Origin: JACKAQ01 sp020634975 [NCBI: Calditrichia bacterium]
GTDB taxonomy: Bacteria > Calditrichota > Calditrichia > RBG-13-44-9
DNA length: 64,000 nucleotides
Assembly: GCA_020634975.1 (NCBI GenBank)
Contig: JACKAQ010000001.1
Coordinates: 1,364,001-1,428,000, forward strand
Reading direction: 5' to 3'
Part shown: positions 7,411-16,941 of the stretch, one piece after another
How the letters are laid out: each line of letters opens with the position of its first letter
How positions within the stretch are numbered: the stretch's first letter is position 1
The notes under the pieces: model-generated
The model's input: only the letters and a program-made list of their open reading frames with translations
What the model was told of the DNA's origin: nothing
Databases searched by the model: none
Position numbers and translations under genes: made by a program

Positions 7411-8781
7411 TTATTTTTCGGTTGCGGTTGGATCGTTGACGTTCAGATCTGACATTTTGCGATACAGGGTCGAAGGATTGATACCCATTTTTCGTGCAGC
7501 TTCTTCCTTATTCCAATTACAGTTCGACAGTACTTGATGAATAAACTGTCGCTCAAAGTTATGAACGGCATTTTTCAAGTTCTTGGTTTGCAATGGTAAA
7601 AAAACTTGTTTGGCAGTGACTTGTGGAGGAAATCCCTCCGCAGTAAGCATATCACCATCACAGAGGATCATTGCTCGCTCTATCAGGTTGCGCAATTCCC
7701 GGATATTTCCCGGCCACTCATAATTCATCAATGCCTGCAGGACATCGGGATCAATGCCAACATAGCGATTTTTTAACTCTTTATTAAATTTATTGATGAA
7801 GTGGTCTGCTAGCAGCGGTATATCCGATATCCGTTCGCGCAATGGCGGCAAATCAATCTCAAAGACGGCGATGCGATAATACAGATCTTCCCGGAATTCA
7901 CCGGTTTGAATATGCGATTTCAATTTTTTGTTGGTTGCAGCAATGATACGGGCTTTCATGGGTAAGAGGGTGGTGCCCCCGACGCGGTAAAATTCACGCT
8001 GTTCTAGCACGCGGAGCAATTTGCTTTGCAGACTCGGGGGCATTTCGGAGATCTCATCCAAAAATAGAGTACCTTCTCCTGTAGTTTCAAAAAAACCGCT
8101 CTTATCTTTGGTAGCGCCAGTGAAAGCGCCTTTCACATATCCAAATAATTCGCTTTCCAGCAGAGTTTCCTGGAATCCTGCACAGTTAATAGCAACAAAC
8201 GGTTGCTGATTGACCAGGCTGAACTCATGCACTGCCCGGGCAACCAATTCTTTACCTGTTCCTGATTCCCCGGTGATTAGCACTATGCTGTTTGTGGGGG
8301 CAACCTTCTCGATCAGCCCCAGCGCGTTTTGCATGGCCGGACTTTTGCCGACCAGTGCCAGGGAGGCAATGTCTTCGGAAACATCTCGCCGTAGTTGCTT
8401 TATTTCCTGGAGCAACCGCTGGTGTTCCAGTATCCGCTGTATCCGGTTGAGAACATCTTCGATAACCGGTGGTTTCAGCACATAATCGACAGCTCCTTTG
8501 CGGAATGCTTCGATAGCGGTTTCCAGGGTGCCGAAGGCCGTCATGATGATTACATTTCCACCGGGATTGATACTCCGCAAATCCTCGAGAATATCGATAC
8601 CGCTTTTTCCGGGCATCACGATATCCGAAAGGATAATGTCAGGTAAAAACGCTCCGGCTCGTTCCAGCCCTTCCTCAGCTGTTGCGGCTGTGTGGCAGTC
8701 AAATCCTTTGCGCCTGAGTAGTAAGGCTAAATCTTCGCGAAACAAATCTTCATCTTCGATGATCAAAATTCTAGCAGTCAT
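7411..8781 (-). CDS. NtrC-family sigma-54-dependent response regulator (second pair)
   Basis: Transcriptional activator of 456 residues. Domains in order: receiver (phospho-acceptor D53 in LSDIVMPG, K103 in VLKPP), AAA+ sigma-54 interaction domain with Walker A GESGTGKE (171-178) and the sigma-54 contact loop GAFTGA (218-223), arginine-finger region, and a Fis-type helix-turn-helix at the end (NWNKEEAARKMGINPSTLYRKM). All key motifs are intact. It follows its likely kinase by 12 bases. The TTGCA palindromes and sigma-54 promoter immediately downstream suggest that it switches on the cytochrome/porin operon; this assignment is inferred from position. Closest named families are ZraR/HydG/AtoC. 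Confidence 0.93.
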   Translation of the reverse strand: MTARILIIEDEDLFREDLALLLRRKGFDCHTAATAEEGLERAGAFLPDIILSDIVMPGKSGIDILEDLRSINPGGNVIIMTAFGTLETAIEAFRKGAVDYVLKPPVIEDVLNRIQRILEHQRLLQEIKQLRRDVSEDIASLALVGKSPAMQNALGLIEKVAPTNSIVLITGESGTGKELVARAVHEFSLVNQQPFVAINCAGFQETLLESELFGYVKGAFTGATKDKSGFFETTGEGTLFLDEISEMPPSLQSKLLRVLEQREFYRVGGTTLLPMKARIIAATNKKLKSHIQTGEFREDLYYRIAVFEIDLPPLRERISDIPLLADHFINKFNKELKNRYVGIDPDVLQALMNYEWPGNIRELRNLIERAMILCDGDMLTAEGFPPQVTAKQVFLPLQTKNLKNAVHNFERQFIHQVLSNCNWNKEEAARKMGINPSTLYRKMSDLNVNDPTATEK

Positions 8782-8793
8782 ATTTGCATTCCT

Positions 8794-10533
8794 TTATTTA
8801 CGGGAGCCGTGTAATGGAAGTAAAACCTCTACACTGATCCCTTTACTTTTGTTGTTGTCAAACCGGATTTCTCCGCCGTGCGCTTGCACAAAATGGTTGA
8901 CAATAAACAAACCTAACCCGGAGCCTTTTTCTTTCGTAGTGAAAAACGGTTGGAAAATTTTTCCGCGATGTTCCTCGGGAATACCCATACCTTCATCGCT
9001 AAATTCTATAACAAAATTGCCTTTTTGTAGGTATGATACAATCGATAAAACGCCGCCCTCAGGCATTGCTTCCAGCGCATTTAATCCCAGATTTAAAAAC
9101 ACCTGTTTTAACTGGTCGCGCACCCCCAAGGTATCTGGAAGATTAGGTTGTAGCTTTGTTTCAATCTTACATTTCCTGGCTCCTTTATGATAGTTGAGCA
9201 TTTCAATTGTCTCTTGCAAAATCTCGTTTACATGGTATGTACCCCAGCTTACCGGTGAGGGACGACCGAACTGCGAGATGCCTTTCACGATACGTTCGAT
9301 GCGGCCGATTTCCCGTTTCAGCAGTTCAATACTTTGAGATACAAACCCCGGATCTGCTTCTGTTTCCATCAGATGAAGCCTTGTCGAAATCGACGCCAGA
9401 GGGTTTCCCACCTCGTGGGCGATACCTGCGGACATCGTTCCCAGGGTTACCATTTTGGCGGCATGCAACATTTCTGCTTCGATGATTTTTTTCTGGCTGA
9501 TATCCTGAATCAGTTCTACAACCTGGTAAATTTCACCCTTGGCATCCCGTAGGGGTGCTACCGTTACCTGGAAGAACTGTTTCTGTCCGCTTTCATCGAC
9601 CTGCTCGCGCTCTTCGGTGCGTATAATACCGTCTCGTAATGTTTTTTCCACTGAAACTTCTTTGTCATTAAGCCATGCTGCAAGTTTCGCGCTTTTACTT
9701 CCATCGTTTCCTTCTATCAACCCAAGCCAATTTTTTGCCGGCTCATTAAACCAGATCGGTTTCAGCGATTCATTCAGTATTAACAATCCCGCGCCAGTAG
9801 ATTGTAACACATGTTCCAAACGTTGTCTTTCTTCGCGGCTTTTGGTTTCTTCGGCGCGTAATTGAGTCATAATATTGGTAATGAAATATGCTGTCAATAG
9901 TAAAATGAACAGGGTCAACAGCGACATGCTCCAAACATATACCGGATAGTGGGCGGCATGTATGCCATTTTCTGAGTGATGATCATGTTCATCGTGTTGA
10001 TCATCTGTGGCCATCATATCATCGGTTTGGGCGATTTTGTGAGGAAAGATATCCAGAGTATAATGCGGTACCACTTCGTTTAACTCAAGCATTGCCAGGG
10101 AGCTATATAGCAAAAAGGCCAGCACAACGACACCATAACAACGCTTTTTATTGAGCAGAATTCCGCTCAGGATCACATGAAAAAGGTACACAAAGGAAAG
10201 GGGATTTTCAATACCCCCGGAATAATGTAGCATCAATGTCAGGATGAACAAATCCCATACGATCTGAATCAACTTTAAACGATCCGGGTGCCTGCCTTTG
10301 CGCATTAAATACAGATATACCAGATTGGTAATTGCCAAAAGACCTATCAACCCGACAAGCGGCCACAAGACTTCCTCTTCCATATAATGCAAAACTTTGA
10401 TGGTCAGGAAAACCAGTGCCAGAGCAACGCCGCTGGCAATCCAGCGCAACCGGATAAACCACAGATTCAGATATTGTGATTGGGCAACTCCCCAGAGTGG
10501 TGGATGGATCGGATTTGACGGGGAAAATGTCAT
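8794..10533 (-). CDS. Membrane sensor histidine kinase with His-rich periplasmic segment and PAS domain
   Basis: 579 residues. Seen: several membrane helices between about 28 and 155, a His/Asp/Met-rich stretch (DDMMATDDQHDEHDHHSENG, about 171-190) that is a candidate metal-binding sensor, a last membrane helix near 198-222, a PAS domain (LLILNESLKPIWFNEPAKN), HisKA dimerisation with phospho-accepting H373 in SAGIAHEVGNPLAS, and an HATPase with N box (QVFLNLGLNALEAM), G1 (DEGMGIP) and G2 (GSGLGLFIV). The next gene, its likely response regulator, begins 12 bases on. Metal sensing is inferred from the histidines and the nearby efflux operon. Confidence 0.9.
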   Translation of the reverse strand: MTFSPSNPIHPPLWGVAQSQYLNLWFIRLRWIASGVALALVFLTIKVLHYMEEEVLWPLVGLIGLLAITNLVYLYLMRKGRHPDRLKLIQIVWDLFILTLMLHYSGGIENPLSFVYLFHVILSGILLNKKRCYGVVVLAFLLYSSLAMLELNEVVPHYTLDIFPHKIAQTDDMMATDDQHDEHDHHSENGIHAAHYPVYVWSMSLLTLFILLLTAYFITNIMTQLRAEETKSREERQRLEHVLQSTGAGLLILNESLKPIWFNEPAKNWLGLIEGNDGSKSAKLAAWLNDKEVSVEKTLRDGIIRTEEREQVDESGQKQFFQVTVAPLRDAKGEIYQVVELIQDISQKKIIEAEMLHAAKMVTLGTMSAGIAHEVGNPLASISTRLHLMETEADPGFVSQSIELLKREIGRIERIVKGISQFGRPSPVSWGTYHVNEILQETIEMLNYHKGARKCKIETKLQPNLPDTLGVRDQLKQVFLNLGLNALEAMPEGGVLSIVSYLQKGNFVIEFSDEGMGIPEEHRGKIFQPFFTTKEKGSGLGLFIVNHFVQAHGGEIRFDNNKSKGISVEVLLPLHGSRK

Positions 10534-10545
10534 TTTTCCGTCTTT

Positions 10546-11895
10546 CTACGAATCGATGTTTAGTTTTTTTAAGCGATACAGCAACACATGCCGGGGGACT
10601 TTAAGTATTCGGGCGGCTTTGGAACGGTTGCCGCCAGCCTCATCAAGCGCTCCCAGTATCGCCCTTTTCTCCACTTCTGCAAGTGAATGGGTGTCAGCAG
10701 AAATCCTGTGTTGATCCGAATCCGCTGTTTTTAGCCTGGTTAGCAAGTTTGCGGGCAGACTATCCATTGTAATGTGATTATCGGAGGAGAGTACTACTGC
10801 ACGCTCAATTACGTTTTCCAGCTCTCTCACATTGCCCGGCCACTCATAATCCTGCAACGCGGTAATGACTTCCGGCGCAACCTGGAACCGGCGGTCCTTG
10901 GCATATCGTTTGATGAAAAAATCAACCATATAAGGAACCTCCTCCTTTCGATCCCTTAATGGCGGGATCTGGACCGGCACAACACTTAAGCGATAGTACA
11001 GGTCTTCCCGAAAGTTGCCCTCCTGGACCATCATTTCCAAATTCTTGTTGGTGGCAGCAATAACCCGGACATCAGTTTTGATAGTTTTGGAACCTCCTAG
11101 GCGTTCTACCTCATGCTCCTGAAGGACACGCAATAGTTTGGCCTGGACATCCTCCCTCAAATCCCCAATTTCATCAAGAAAGATCGAGCCGCCATCAGCG
11201 ATCTCAAATTTGCCTTTGCGATCTTTAATGGCACCTGTGAAGGCGCCTTTTACATGACCGAACAATTCACTTTCCAACAAGTTATCGGGAATCGACGGGC
11301 AATTGACTGTCACCAGGGGTTTGTCTTTTCGCGGACTGTTATAATGTATTGCCCGTGCAACCAATTCTTTTCCGGTCCCGCTTTCGCCAAGGATCAATAC
11401 TGTTGCATCACTGGCAGCCACCCGCCCAGCCATTTTTAACACCTCTTCCATTTTCGCACTGTGTGCCACCAAATTTTCAAAACGGTATTTTCCTATTAAT
11501 TCCTGCCGAAGTATATTGTTCTCCTGCTGCAACCTTCGCAATTGCAGGGCTTTCTCGATAACAAATCGCAATTGCTCTTGACCAAAGGGTTTGGTCAAAT
11601 AGTCATCTGCCCCAAGATGGCAAGCTTCCAGGGCATTATCCACACTGCCATGTGCTGTGATAATAATGACAACTACCTGCCGGTTACGGCGGCGGATATC
11701 TTTTAAAACCTGAATCCCACTTATGTCCGGCATCTGTATATCGGTTATAACCAACTCGAAATCCTGTTGAGCAAAATACTTTAAACCTTCTGCACCACTA
11801 TTCGCAGATGTGACATTGTAGCCGTTTTTTTTCAATTGATAGGCAATGACTTTGCATAGATTCACATCGTCATCTATGAGTAAAATGCGATTCAT
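10546..11895 (-). CDS. NtrC-family sigma-54-dependent response regulator (first pair)
   Basis: 449 residues. Receiver with D52 (VITDIQMPD) and K102 (YLTKPFG); AAA+ domain with Walker A GESGTGKE (170-177) and an intact GAFTGA loop (217-222); C-terminal Fis-type helix-turn-helix ([25 protein letters not shown]). The kinase gene precedes it by 50 bases and the second kinase follows 12 bases on, so all four genes look co-transcribed. The palindrome TTGTAGAATATTCTACAA before the kinase gene and before the cus operon could be its binding site; alternatively the second regulator binds there. Confidence 0.93.
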   Translation of the reverse strand: MNRILLIDDDVNLCKVIAYQLKKNGYNVTSANSGAEGLKYFAQQDFELVITDIQMPDISGIQVLKDIRRRNRQVVVIIITAHGSVDNALEACHLGADDYLTKPFGQEQLRFVIEKALQLRRLQQENNILRQELIGKYRFENLVAHSAKMEEVLKMAGRVAASDATVLILGESGTGKELVARAIHYNSPRKDKPLVTVNCPSIPDNLLESELFGHVKGAFTGAIKDRKGKFEIADGGSIFLDEIGDLREDVQAKLLRVLQEHEVERLGGSKTIKTDVRVIAATNKNLEMMVQEGNFREDLYYRLSVVPVQIPPLRDRKEEVPYMVDFFIKRYAKDRRFQVAPEVITALQDYEWPGNVRELENVIERAVVLSSDNHITMDSLPANLLTRLKTADSDQHRISADTHSLAEVEKRAILGALDEAGGNRSKAARILKVPRHVLLYRLKKLNIDS

Positions 11896-11945
11896 GTTGA
11901 AACTTTCGTATGGTTAAATGATACTTAGAGATTTTCAAGTTTCTG

Positions 11946-13106
11946 CTAATATAACGTTTTTATTTTTTTTCTCTCTGTTTCCTGCTCAATTAAAAGGATG
12001 AATTCCGTGCCCTGATCAGGTGTGCTGTTTATCTGAATTCGCCAGTGATGTTGATCGGCGATTCGTTTTACAATGCTTAATCCTAAACCCGTTCCCTTTT
12101 TTTTAGTTGTGAAAAAGGGTTTAAATATCTCTTTCATGTTCTCTGGCTTGATACCCTTTCCCTGGTCTTTGATTGATAATGTCAATAGATTTCCAGGATA
12201 TTGTTTATTGGCATCATTGTTTCCGTCTGCAATTGTTCCTGAAATCAATATTTCACCAGGCGATTTCATTGCCTCGATGGCATTTAACAACAGGTTTATC
12301 AAGATTTGTTGCAAGTCATTGGGATTCCCGTTCAAAATGAGTGGCGTAGCTGGAAGATTCTTTCGGAAACGGATTCGCTCTTTTCTGGCACGGCTTGCCA
12401 AAATCAGGCAAGAATTGTGAATAATTTCGTTCACATTATAGTTCGTGTCCGGGAAAGTTTGTTTTTTGGCAAAATTCAAATAACTCTCTACAACGCTGCT
12501 CATACGTTCGGTTTCTAATATAAGAATTTCAAAAAACTCATTCTTTTTTAAATCTTCTGGCAATTCGTCATTTATAATTTCAACTGTCCCACGTATGGTT
12601 CCAAGCGGATTCCGCAATTCATGTGCCATACTTGCTGTCAATTCACCAACTATTGCTAACCTGTCAGAAAGCCGCAGTTGTTCTTCTAATTCTGACAATT
12701 CACTGGCTTGTGTTTTAAGCTTTTTCAGAGAATTTTCTAATTCGGTAGCTATTTGTTGGTACCGCTCTTTTTCTCTTTTTTCTTTTTGAGCCTTTAACCC
12801 GGTTAAGTAACCAATGATATTGAATAACAGTACCTGCAGGAATCCGAGCAAATTGTGCTCAAAATCCCCAACCCATTGAAACATTATATGAGGCGTAAAA
12901 ATAGTGCTAACGACGATTGCAGTGCCTAATCCACCCTTTACGCCAAATTGTAACGCACCAATCAGAATTGGAATAAAATATGTCTGCATAAGTATTAAAT
13001 GTATATGCCCTTCAGTCGGCGGTGTGTTCATATGGAAACCAGAGATAATTAAAGTGGTTATAACAATTGATCCCCACCAAAAAATTTCTTTTACCTTTGC
13101 ATTCAA
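11946..13106 (-). CDS. Membrane sensor histidine kinase (first of the two-component operon)
   Basis: 386 residues. Seen: about four membrane helices in the first 105 residues, with short His/Met-bearing loops (FHMNTPPTEGHIHLILM, TPHIMFQW), a coiled-coil linker (105-150), HisKA with H162 in ASMAHELRNPLGT, and an HATPase with N box (QQILINLLLNAIEAM), G1 (DQGKGI) and G2 (GTGLGLSIV). No separate periplasmic domain, so it probably senses within or next to the membrane. First gene of a kinase-regulator-kinase-regulator run on the minus strand; a palindromic operator lies 29-46 bases before the ATG. Confidence 0.92.
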   Translation of the reverse strand: MNAKVKEIFWWGSIVITTLIISGFHMNTPPTEGHIHLILMQTYFIPILIGALQFGVKGGLGTAIVVSTIFTPHIMFQWVGDFEHNLLGFLQVLLFNIIGYLTGLKAQKEKREKERYQQIATELENSLKKLKTQASELSELEEQLRLSDRLAIVGELTASMAHELRNPLGTIRGTVEIINDELPEDLKKNEFFEILILETERMSSVVESYLNFAKKQTFPDTNYNVNEIIHNSCLILASRARKERIRFRKNLPATPLILNGNPNDLQQILINLLLNAIEAMKSPGEILISGTIADGNNDANKQYPGNLLTLSIKDQGKGIKPENMKEIFKPFFTTKKKGTGLGLSIVKRIADQHHWRIQINSTPDQGTEFILLIEQETERKKIKTLY

Positions 13107-13134
13107 TTATAATCCCTCATTGATTATTTATGAA

Positions 13135-13152
13135 TTGTATAATATTCTACAA
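13135..13152. promoter_or_regulatory. Palindromic operator before the two-component operon
   Basis: TTGTATAATATTCTACAA, an 18-bp palindrome with one mismatched pair. It matches the cus-operon site at 4462-4479 in all but two positions. So close to the first gene's start, it would overlap a basal promoter and fits autoregulation. No sigma-54 sequence is visible here. Confidence 0.5.
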
Positions 13153-13348
13153 TAAAAAGCAAAATATAACTAAACTTAATGGGTTGTTAAACAAGTTCAG
13201 TGGTATTTGGCCTTCCCCGAAATCTGGCTCAAGATAACAACAAATATCATTCTGTGCCCCGCTTTTGGGAAAGTGTGATTGTTTTGTCACAAAACCCTTT
13301 TCAATATATGGTACCATATGGCCTTCCCCCGAAAAAGTGGACACAAAG

Positions 13349-14241
13349 TTAAGCTGCATTGTTAAGTTTAAGTTGTTCAAACTGAACCGGTGTTAGATAG
13401 CCAATAGCTGAATGCTTCCGGATTTTATTATAGAAAATTTCGATGTAATAAAAAATACTCTGTTTCGCTTCATTCCGGGTTTTAAATGCCGGAAACGGAT
13501 AAATGAATTCGCGTTTCAAAGAACTAAAGAAACTTTCTGCCATGGCATTGTCATAGCAATCGCCCTTTTTGCTCATGCTTTGCTTTATGCCGTGTTGTTG
13601 CAACAATTCGCCAACCGCATGGGCGGCATACTGACTGCCGCGATCGGAGTGAAAGATCAGCCCTGACAGGTTCTTGCGGCGTCCCAGAGCGCTTTTCAAC
13701 GCGTTTAACACCAGGTCTTTGGTCATTCGCTGACTCATTGACCAGCCAATAATCTGGCGCGAGAAGACGTCCAGGATGATTGCCAGATACAGCCACCCTT
13801 CCAGCGTCCAGACGTAAGTGATGTCGGATACCCACAGTTGGTTCGGTCCCGGGGCGCTTCCCGAAGGGACTCTACGAGGAAGTCTTGTTCAACCAGATTG
13901 GGAGCCACCGGCAGATCGTGTTTGGAATCGGTGGTCACCTTGAATTTTCGCTTTGTTCTGGCTGCCAGTTCCTTCTCTGAGCATCAGCCGGGCAACGCGA
14001 TTCTCACTGCATTGGATGCCTTTATCCCGTAATTCACGGGTGATTCTCGGCTTCCATAGGTGCCATAAGAGGCATCATAGGTTTCTTCAATTTTCAAGTA
14101 AAGTGCTTCATTGCTTTTCTTGCGTTCACTCTCCGGGGCATTGCGCCACCGGTAATAGCCGCTCCTGGATACATCCAGAACCCGGCACATTTTCCCCACA
14201 GCAAACTCGGAGCGGTGATTGTTTATAAATTCAAATTTCAT
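13349..14241 (-). pseudogene. IS3-family transposase orfB, frameshifted
   Basis: DDE integrase subunit of the IS3 element. The N-terminus (MKFEFINNHRSEF, HTH_21 region) reads from 14241 to about 14040. The frame then breaks near GTYGSRESPVNYG, where the intact copy has GTYGSPRITREL, breaks again, and the catalytic end (IFHSDRGSQYAAHA, AMAESFFSSLKREF) reads in the frame ending at 13349. At least two indels against the intact copy at 19276-20148 make this copy unable to produce transposase on its own. Confidence 0.88.
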
Positions 14242-14540
14242 TTGCTGTGTTTCGAGAAAATGGCCAAGGCTTTTTTTAAGATGTCGCGCTCCTCTTTGAC
14301 AGTAGCCAGTTCTTTTTTCAGGCGACGCATTTCTTCAACTTCGGGTAGCTGGTTGCCTTTTCCCGGAAATGCAGCAGTACCGTTTTGTTTGAACTCCTGG
14401 ACCCAGCGACCCAAGTTATTGGGATGGATACCCAGATTTCGAGATACCTCGGCGGTCTTCTGACCGCCTTCGATGACCAATTTAACGGCTTCTTTTTTGA
14501 ATTCAGTTGTAAAAACTCTGCGAGTTTTTTCTGTTTCCAT
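14238..14540 (-). CDS. IS3-family transposase orfA (helix-turn-helix subunit)
   Basis: 100-residue HTH_Tnp_1 protein: RRVFTTEFKKEAVKLVIEGG, EVSRNLGIHPNNLGRWVQEF, and a leucine-zipper-like C-terminus (LKKELATVKEERDILKKALAIF). Overlaps the start of orfB by four bases (ATGA), where IS3 elements normally make the fused OrfAB by -1 frameshifting. Intact here although its orfB is broken. Confidence 0.9.
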   Translation of the reverse strand: METEKTRRVFTTEFKKEAVKLVIEGGQKTAEVSRNLGIHPNNLGRWVQEFKQNGTAAFPGKGNQLPEVEEMRRLKKELATVKEERDILKKALAIFSKHSK

Positions 14541-14648
14541 GACACACCTCCGTCGTTTTGATTGTTAATATACAACTTTTCGGTGTGTCCACAAAACTGG
14601 GGGAACTTCAATATTGTGTTTCGAAAAAAGTCATGAAAATCAGTTTAG

Positions 14649-14776
14649 TTAAAAGGTTAAAAGAGTTAAATCTTTTTCTACTCTAACCTCTCAAAAAAAA
14701 TAAAAAAAATAAAAGAATAATAATTAAATTATAGAAGAAAAGGTGCAAAATACATTTAACTCTTTTAACCTTTTAA
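14649..14776. repeat. 23-bp perfect inverted repeat in a 329-base gene-free stretch
   Basis: Arms 14649-14671 (starting TTAAAAGGTTAAAAGAG) and 14754-14776 are exact reverse complements, separated by 82 very AT-rich bases. Each arm itself contains repeated TTAAAAG-type heptamers. It lies between the IS3 end (14610) and the methylase remnant (14940). It could be a replication or transfer site of the broken mobile element, or a bidirectional terminator. Nothing else is evident here apart from a short minus-strand open stretch at about 14810-14940. Confidence 0.6.
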
Positions 14777-14939
14777 CCCTGTGAAATCAAAATTTAATGA
14801 ACATTAAATTGCTTTTTAAATTTCCTCATCCAAAATATCTGAATCTTTTTCTTCAATTTGATCACGTGATGATCTATATTTTAGCCATATATTTTCAAAA
14901 ACGCATTGTATAACCTGAAAGAACAAGACAGCGACGTCG

Positions 14940-16876
14940 ATGAATTGGCAAACCATTCAGATTGAAGGCACATTAATTTCAGCAGATTTGCTCACCGAAA
15001 TTTACAACGGGACAGCAATTGGTCAAAAAGCATCTGATTTTTCCCTCAACGGCAAATTACGACTTGTTGATGAAATTGCCGCAAGTTGGTCAGATGCCCG
15101 CGCTTATTGGGAAGCCTTCCAGCACGGCTTACGCCGTGTTAAAGCGGATGAAACGGGGGCTACGGTTACCCGGGAACTGTGGATACTGCCATTTTTGCGC
15201 ACATTGGGCTTTGAAGACATCAGCTTTTCCCGCAGCGCAGCCCAGGTGGGCGGTCAATCCTATTTCATTTCCCACCGGCTGGGCAAAGTAGAGGAAGGGC
15301 TGCCCATTCACATCGAAGGCGCCAATGTGGATCTGGATTGCCGACCACCCAGCGGCAGACCGCGCATCTCCCCGCATGCCCTGGTTCAGGAGTATTTGAA
15401 CCGCACCGAGCATCTCTGGACAATTGTTACCAACTATTACCAGCTTCGAATTCTGCGGGATGCCGCCCACCCTAGCCGACCTACCTACCTGCAATTCGAC
15501 CTCCGCGAGGTAATGACCGGCGAACACTTCTCTGACTTTTCGATTTTGTTTAGACTTATCCACCATACGCGCTGGCCCGGCAGTATCGATACCGTTCACG
15601 AATGCCTGCTGGAGCAATACTACCTGACCGGCATCGAATCAGGCGGAAGTGTGCAGAAAAAACTGCGGGATGGCGTAGAATCTGCCATCAAAATATTTGG
15701 CAACGGTTTCCTGGCACATCCCGCAAATGAGCATTTGCGCAACAAGATCCAAAGCAATGAACTGCAAACCTTGAACTACTACCGCCAACTGCTGCGGCTG
15801 GTATATCGCTTTCTGTTTCTGATGGTTTCCGAAGTACGCAACTTGGTGGTTCCCGATCCGGAAAATGACACCCTGTATCGCATTTATGATGAGAATTACA
15901 GCATTTCCCGGTTGCGCAGCAAAGTGGAACGGCCGTTGGATCCCGAGGAACGTCATTGGGATCTCTGGGAAGCGGTCAAACAGAATTTCAGCCAGTATTG
16001 CGACGAGTGGCAGGGCGCAATATTGGGCATCACAGTGCTGAACGGTGAATTGTTCGTCCCCCGCTCCATACCGGATTTGGAGGAAACCCGCCTCTACAAT
16101 CGCGGCTTTCTGCGCGGATTCGCCCACATTTTGCTGATTAAAGACAGCAAAACCACCCGCCGCATCAACTACGCCCATCTGGATGTGGAAGAACTCGGCT
16201 CGGTGTATGAAAGCCTGCTGGACTGCCACCCGGATATTCGGGAGCGCAACGGACAAATGACGTTTGACCTAGTATTTGGCACAGAGCGCAAATCCACCGG
16301 CTCCTACTACAGCCGCCCGGAGTTGGTGAACGAATTGATCAAAAGCGCGCTGGTGCCGGTGATGGAAGAGCGAATTGCCGCGCTGCTACTATCCATAAAA
16401 GTGTGCGACCCTGCTGCAGGCTCTGGTCATTTTTTGTTGGCAGCATCCCGACGCTTGGCCAGTGAGCAGGCAAAGCTGCGCAGCGGCGAAGACCCACTCC
16501 AGCCTAGTTCCGCCGGGCGATGCGAGATATTTTCCGGCACTGTGTTTAAGGTGTGGATATCAATCCCTTGGCAGTGGATCTCTGCAAAGTGGCGCTATGG
16601 CTGGCTGGACACAATCGCGGTATGCCCATCACCTTTCTGTATCATCGCATCAAGTGTGGCAACAGCCTGGTGGGAATCGATACCCTGGAACGCCCGAAGG
16701 AAAGGATTCCCGAAGATGCCTTTAAGCCGGTACCGGTGACGACCGGAATTGCCAAACAGATTCGGGCGCGCAATCGCAGGTAGCGCTAAGAACTCGAATG
16801 CAGACAGTATCGTCTGGCGTATGAGGGATTTGAGGAACAACTGGTAAAAGATTTTAGGACGTTTGTCAATTGAAAC
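14940..16876 (+). pseudogene. Eco57I/PglX-like N6-adenine DNA methylase, decayed and truncated
   Basis: Would methylate adenine in DNA as part of a restriction or phage-defence system. Frame 1 (14940 to about 16505) carries the helical N-terminal region, HLDVEELGSVYESLLDCHP, TGSYYSRPELVNELI and the AdoMet motif I VCDPAAGSGHFLLAASRRLA. The frame then shifts; FRRAMRDIFRHCV is followed by an in-frame TAA where the family has a tyrosine, then GVDINPLAVDLCKVALWLAGH and FLYHRIKCGNSLVGI up to 16783. A third-frame scrap (RQYRLAYEGFEEQLVKDF) ends near 16876. The catalytic NPPY-type motif and the whole target-recognition half are absent. A genuine pseudogene, since it has a frameshift, a nonsense codon and a truncation together. 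Confidence 0.85.
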
Positions 16877-16941
16877 GGCACAACAAGTGGTGCAGCAAAT
16901 ATCGCAATTCTGAAACCATACTTAATTTTAAGGAGTCAAAA

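Larger units (their letters stand above)
13319..14610 (-). mobile_element. IS3-family insertion sequence, copy 1 (decayed)
   Basis: Element read on the minus strand. Ends: TGGCCTTCCCCC at 13319 and, inverted, TGAAGTTCCCCC ending at 14610; both are followed inward by GTGGACAC. Flanked by a 3-bp target duplication ATA (13316-13318 and 14611-14613). It carries orfA and a frame-broken orfB. It is a close relative of the intact copy at 18907-20178 and 20 bp longer. A partial look-alike of its end (TGGCCTTCCCCGAAA) stands alone at 13208-13222. Confidence 0.9.

Noticed and set aside
13147-13738. Separate small genes at the left end of IS3 copy 1
   Set aside because: They are pieces of the frameshifted orfB and of the IS end.
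14810-14943. Minus-strand open stretch ending in Asp-Ser-Asp-Ile-Leu-Asp-Glu-Glu-Ile, possibly the tail of a lost gene
   Set aside because: Only about 44 codons, no start, and it overlaps the methylase start; cannot be told from chance.
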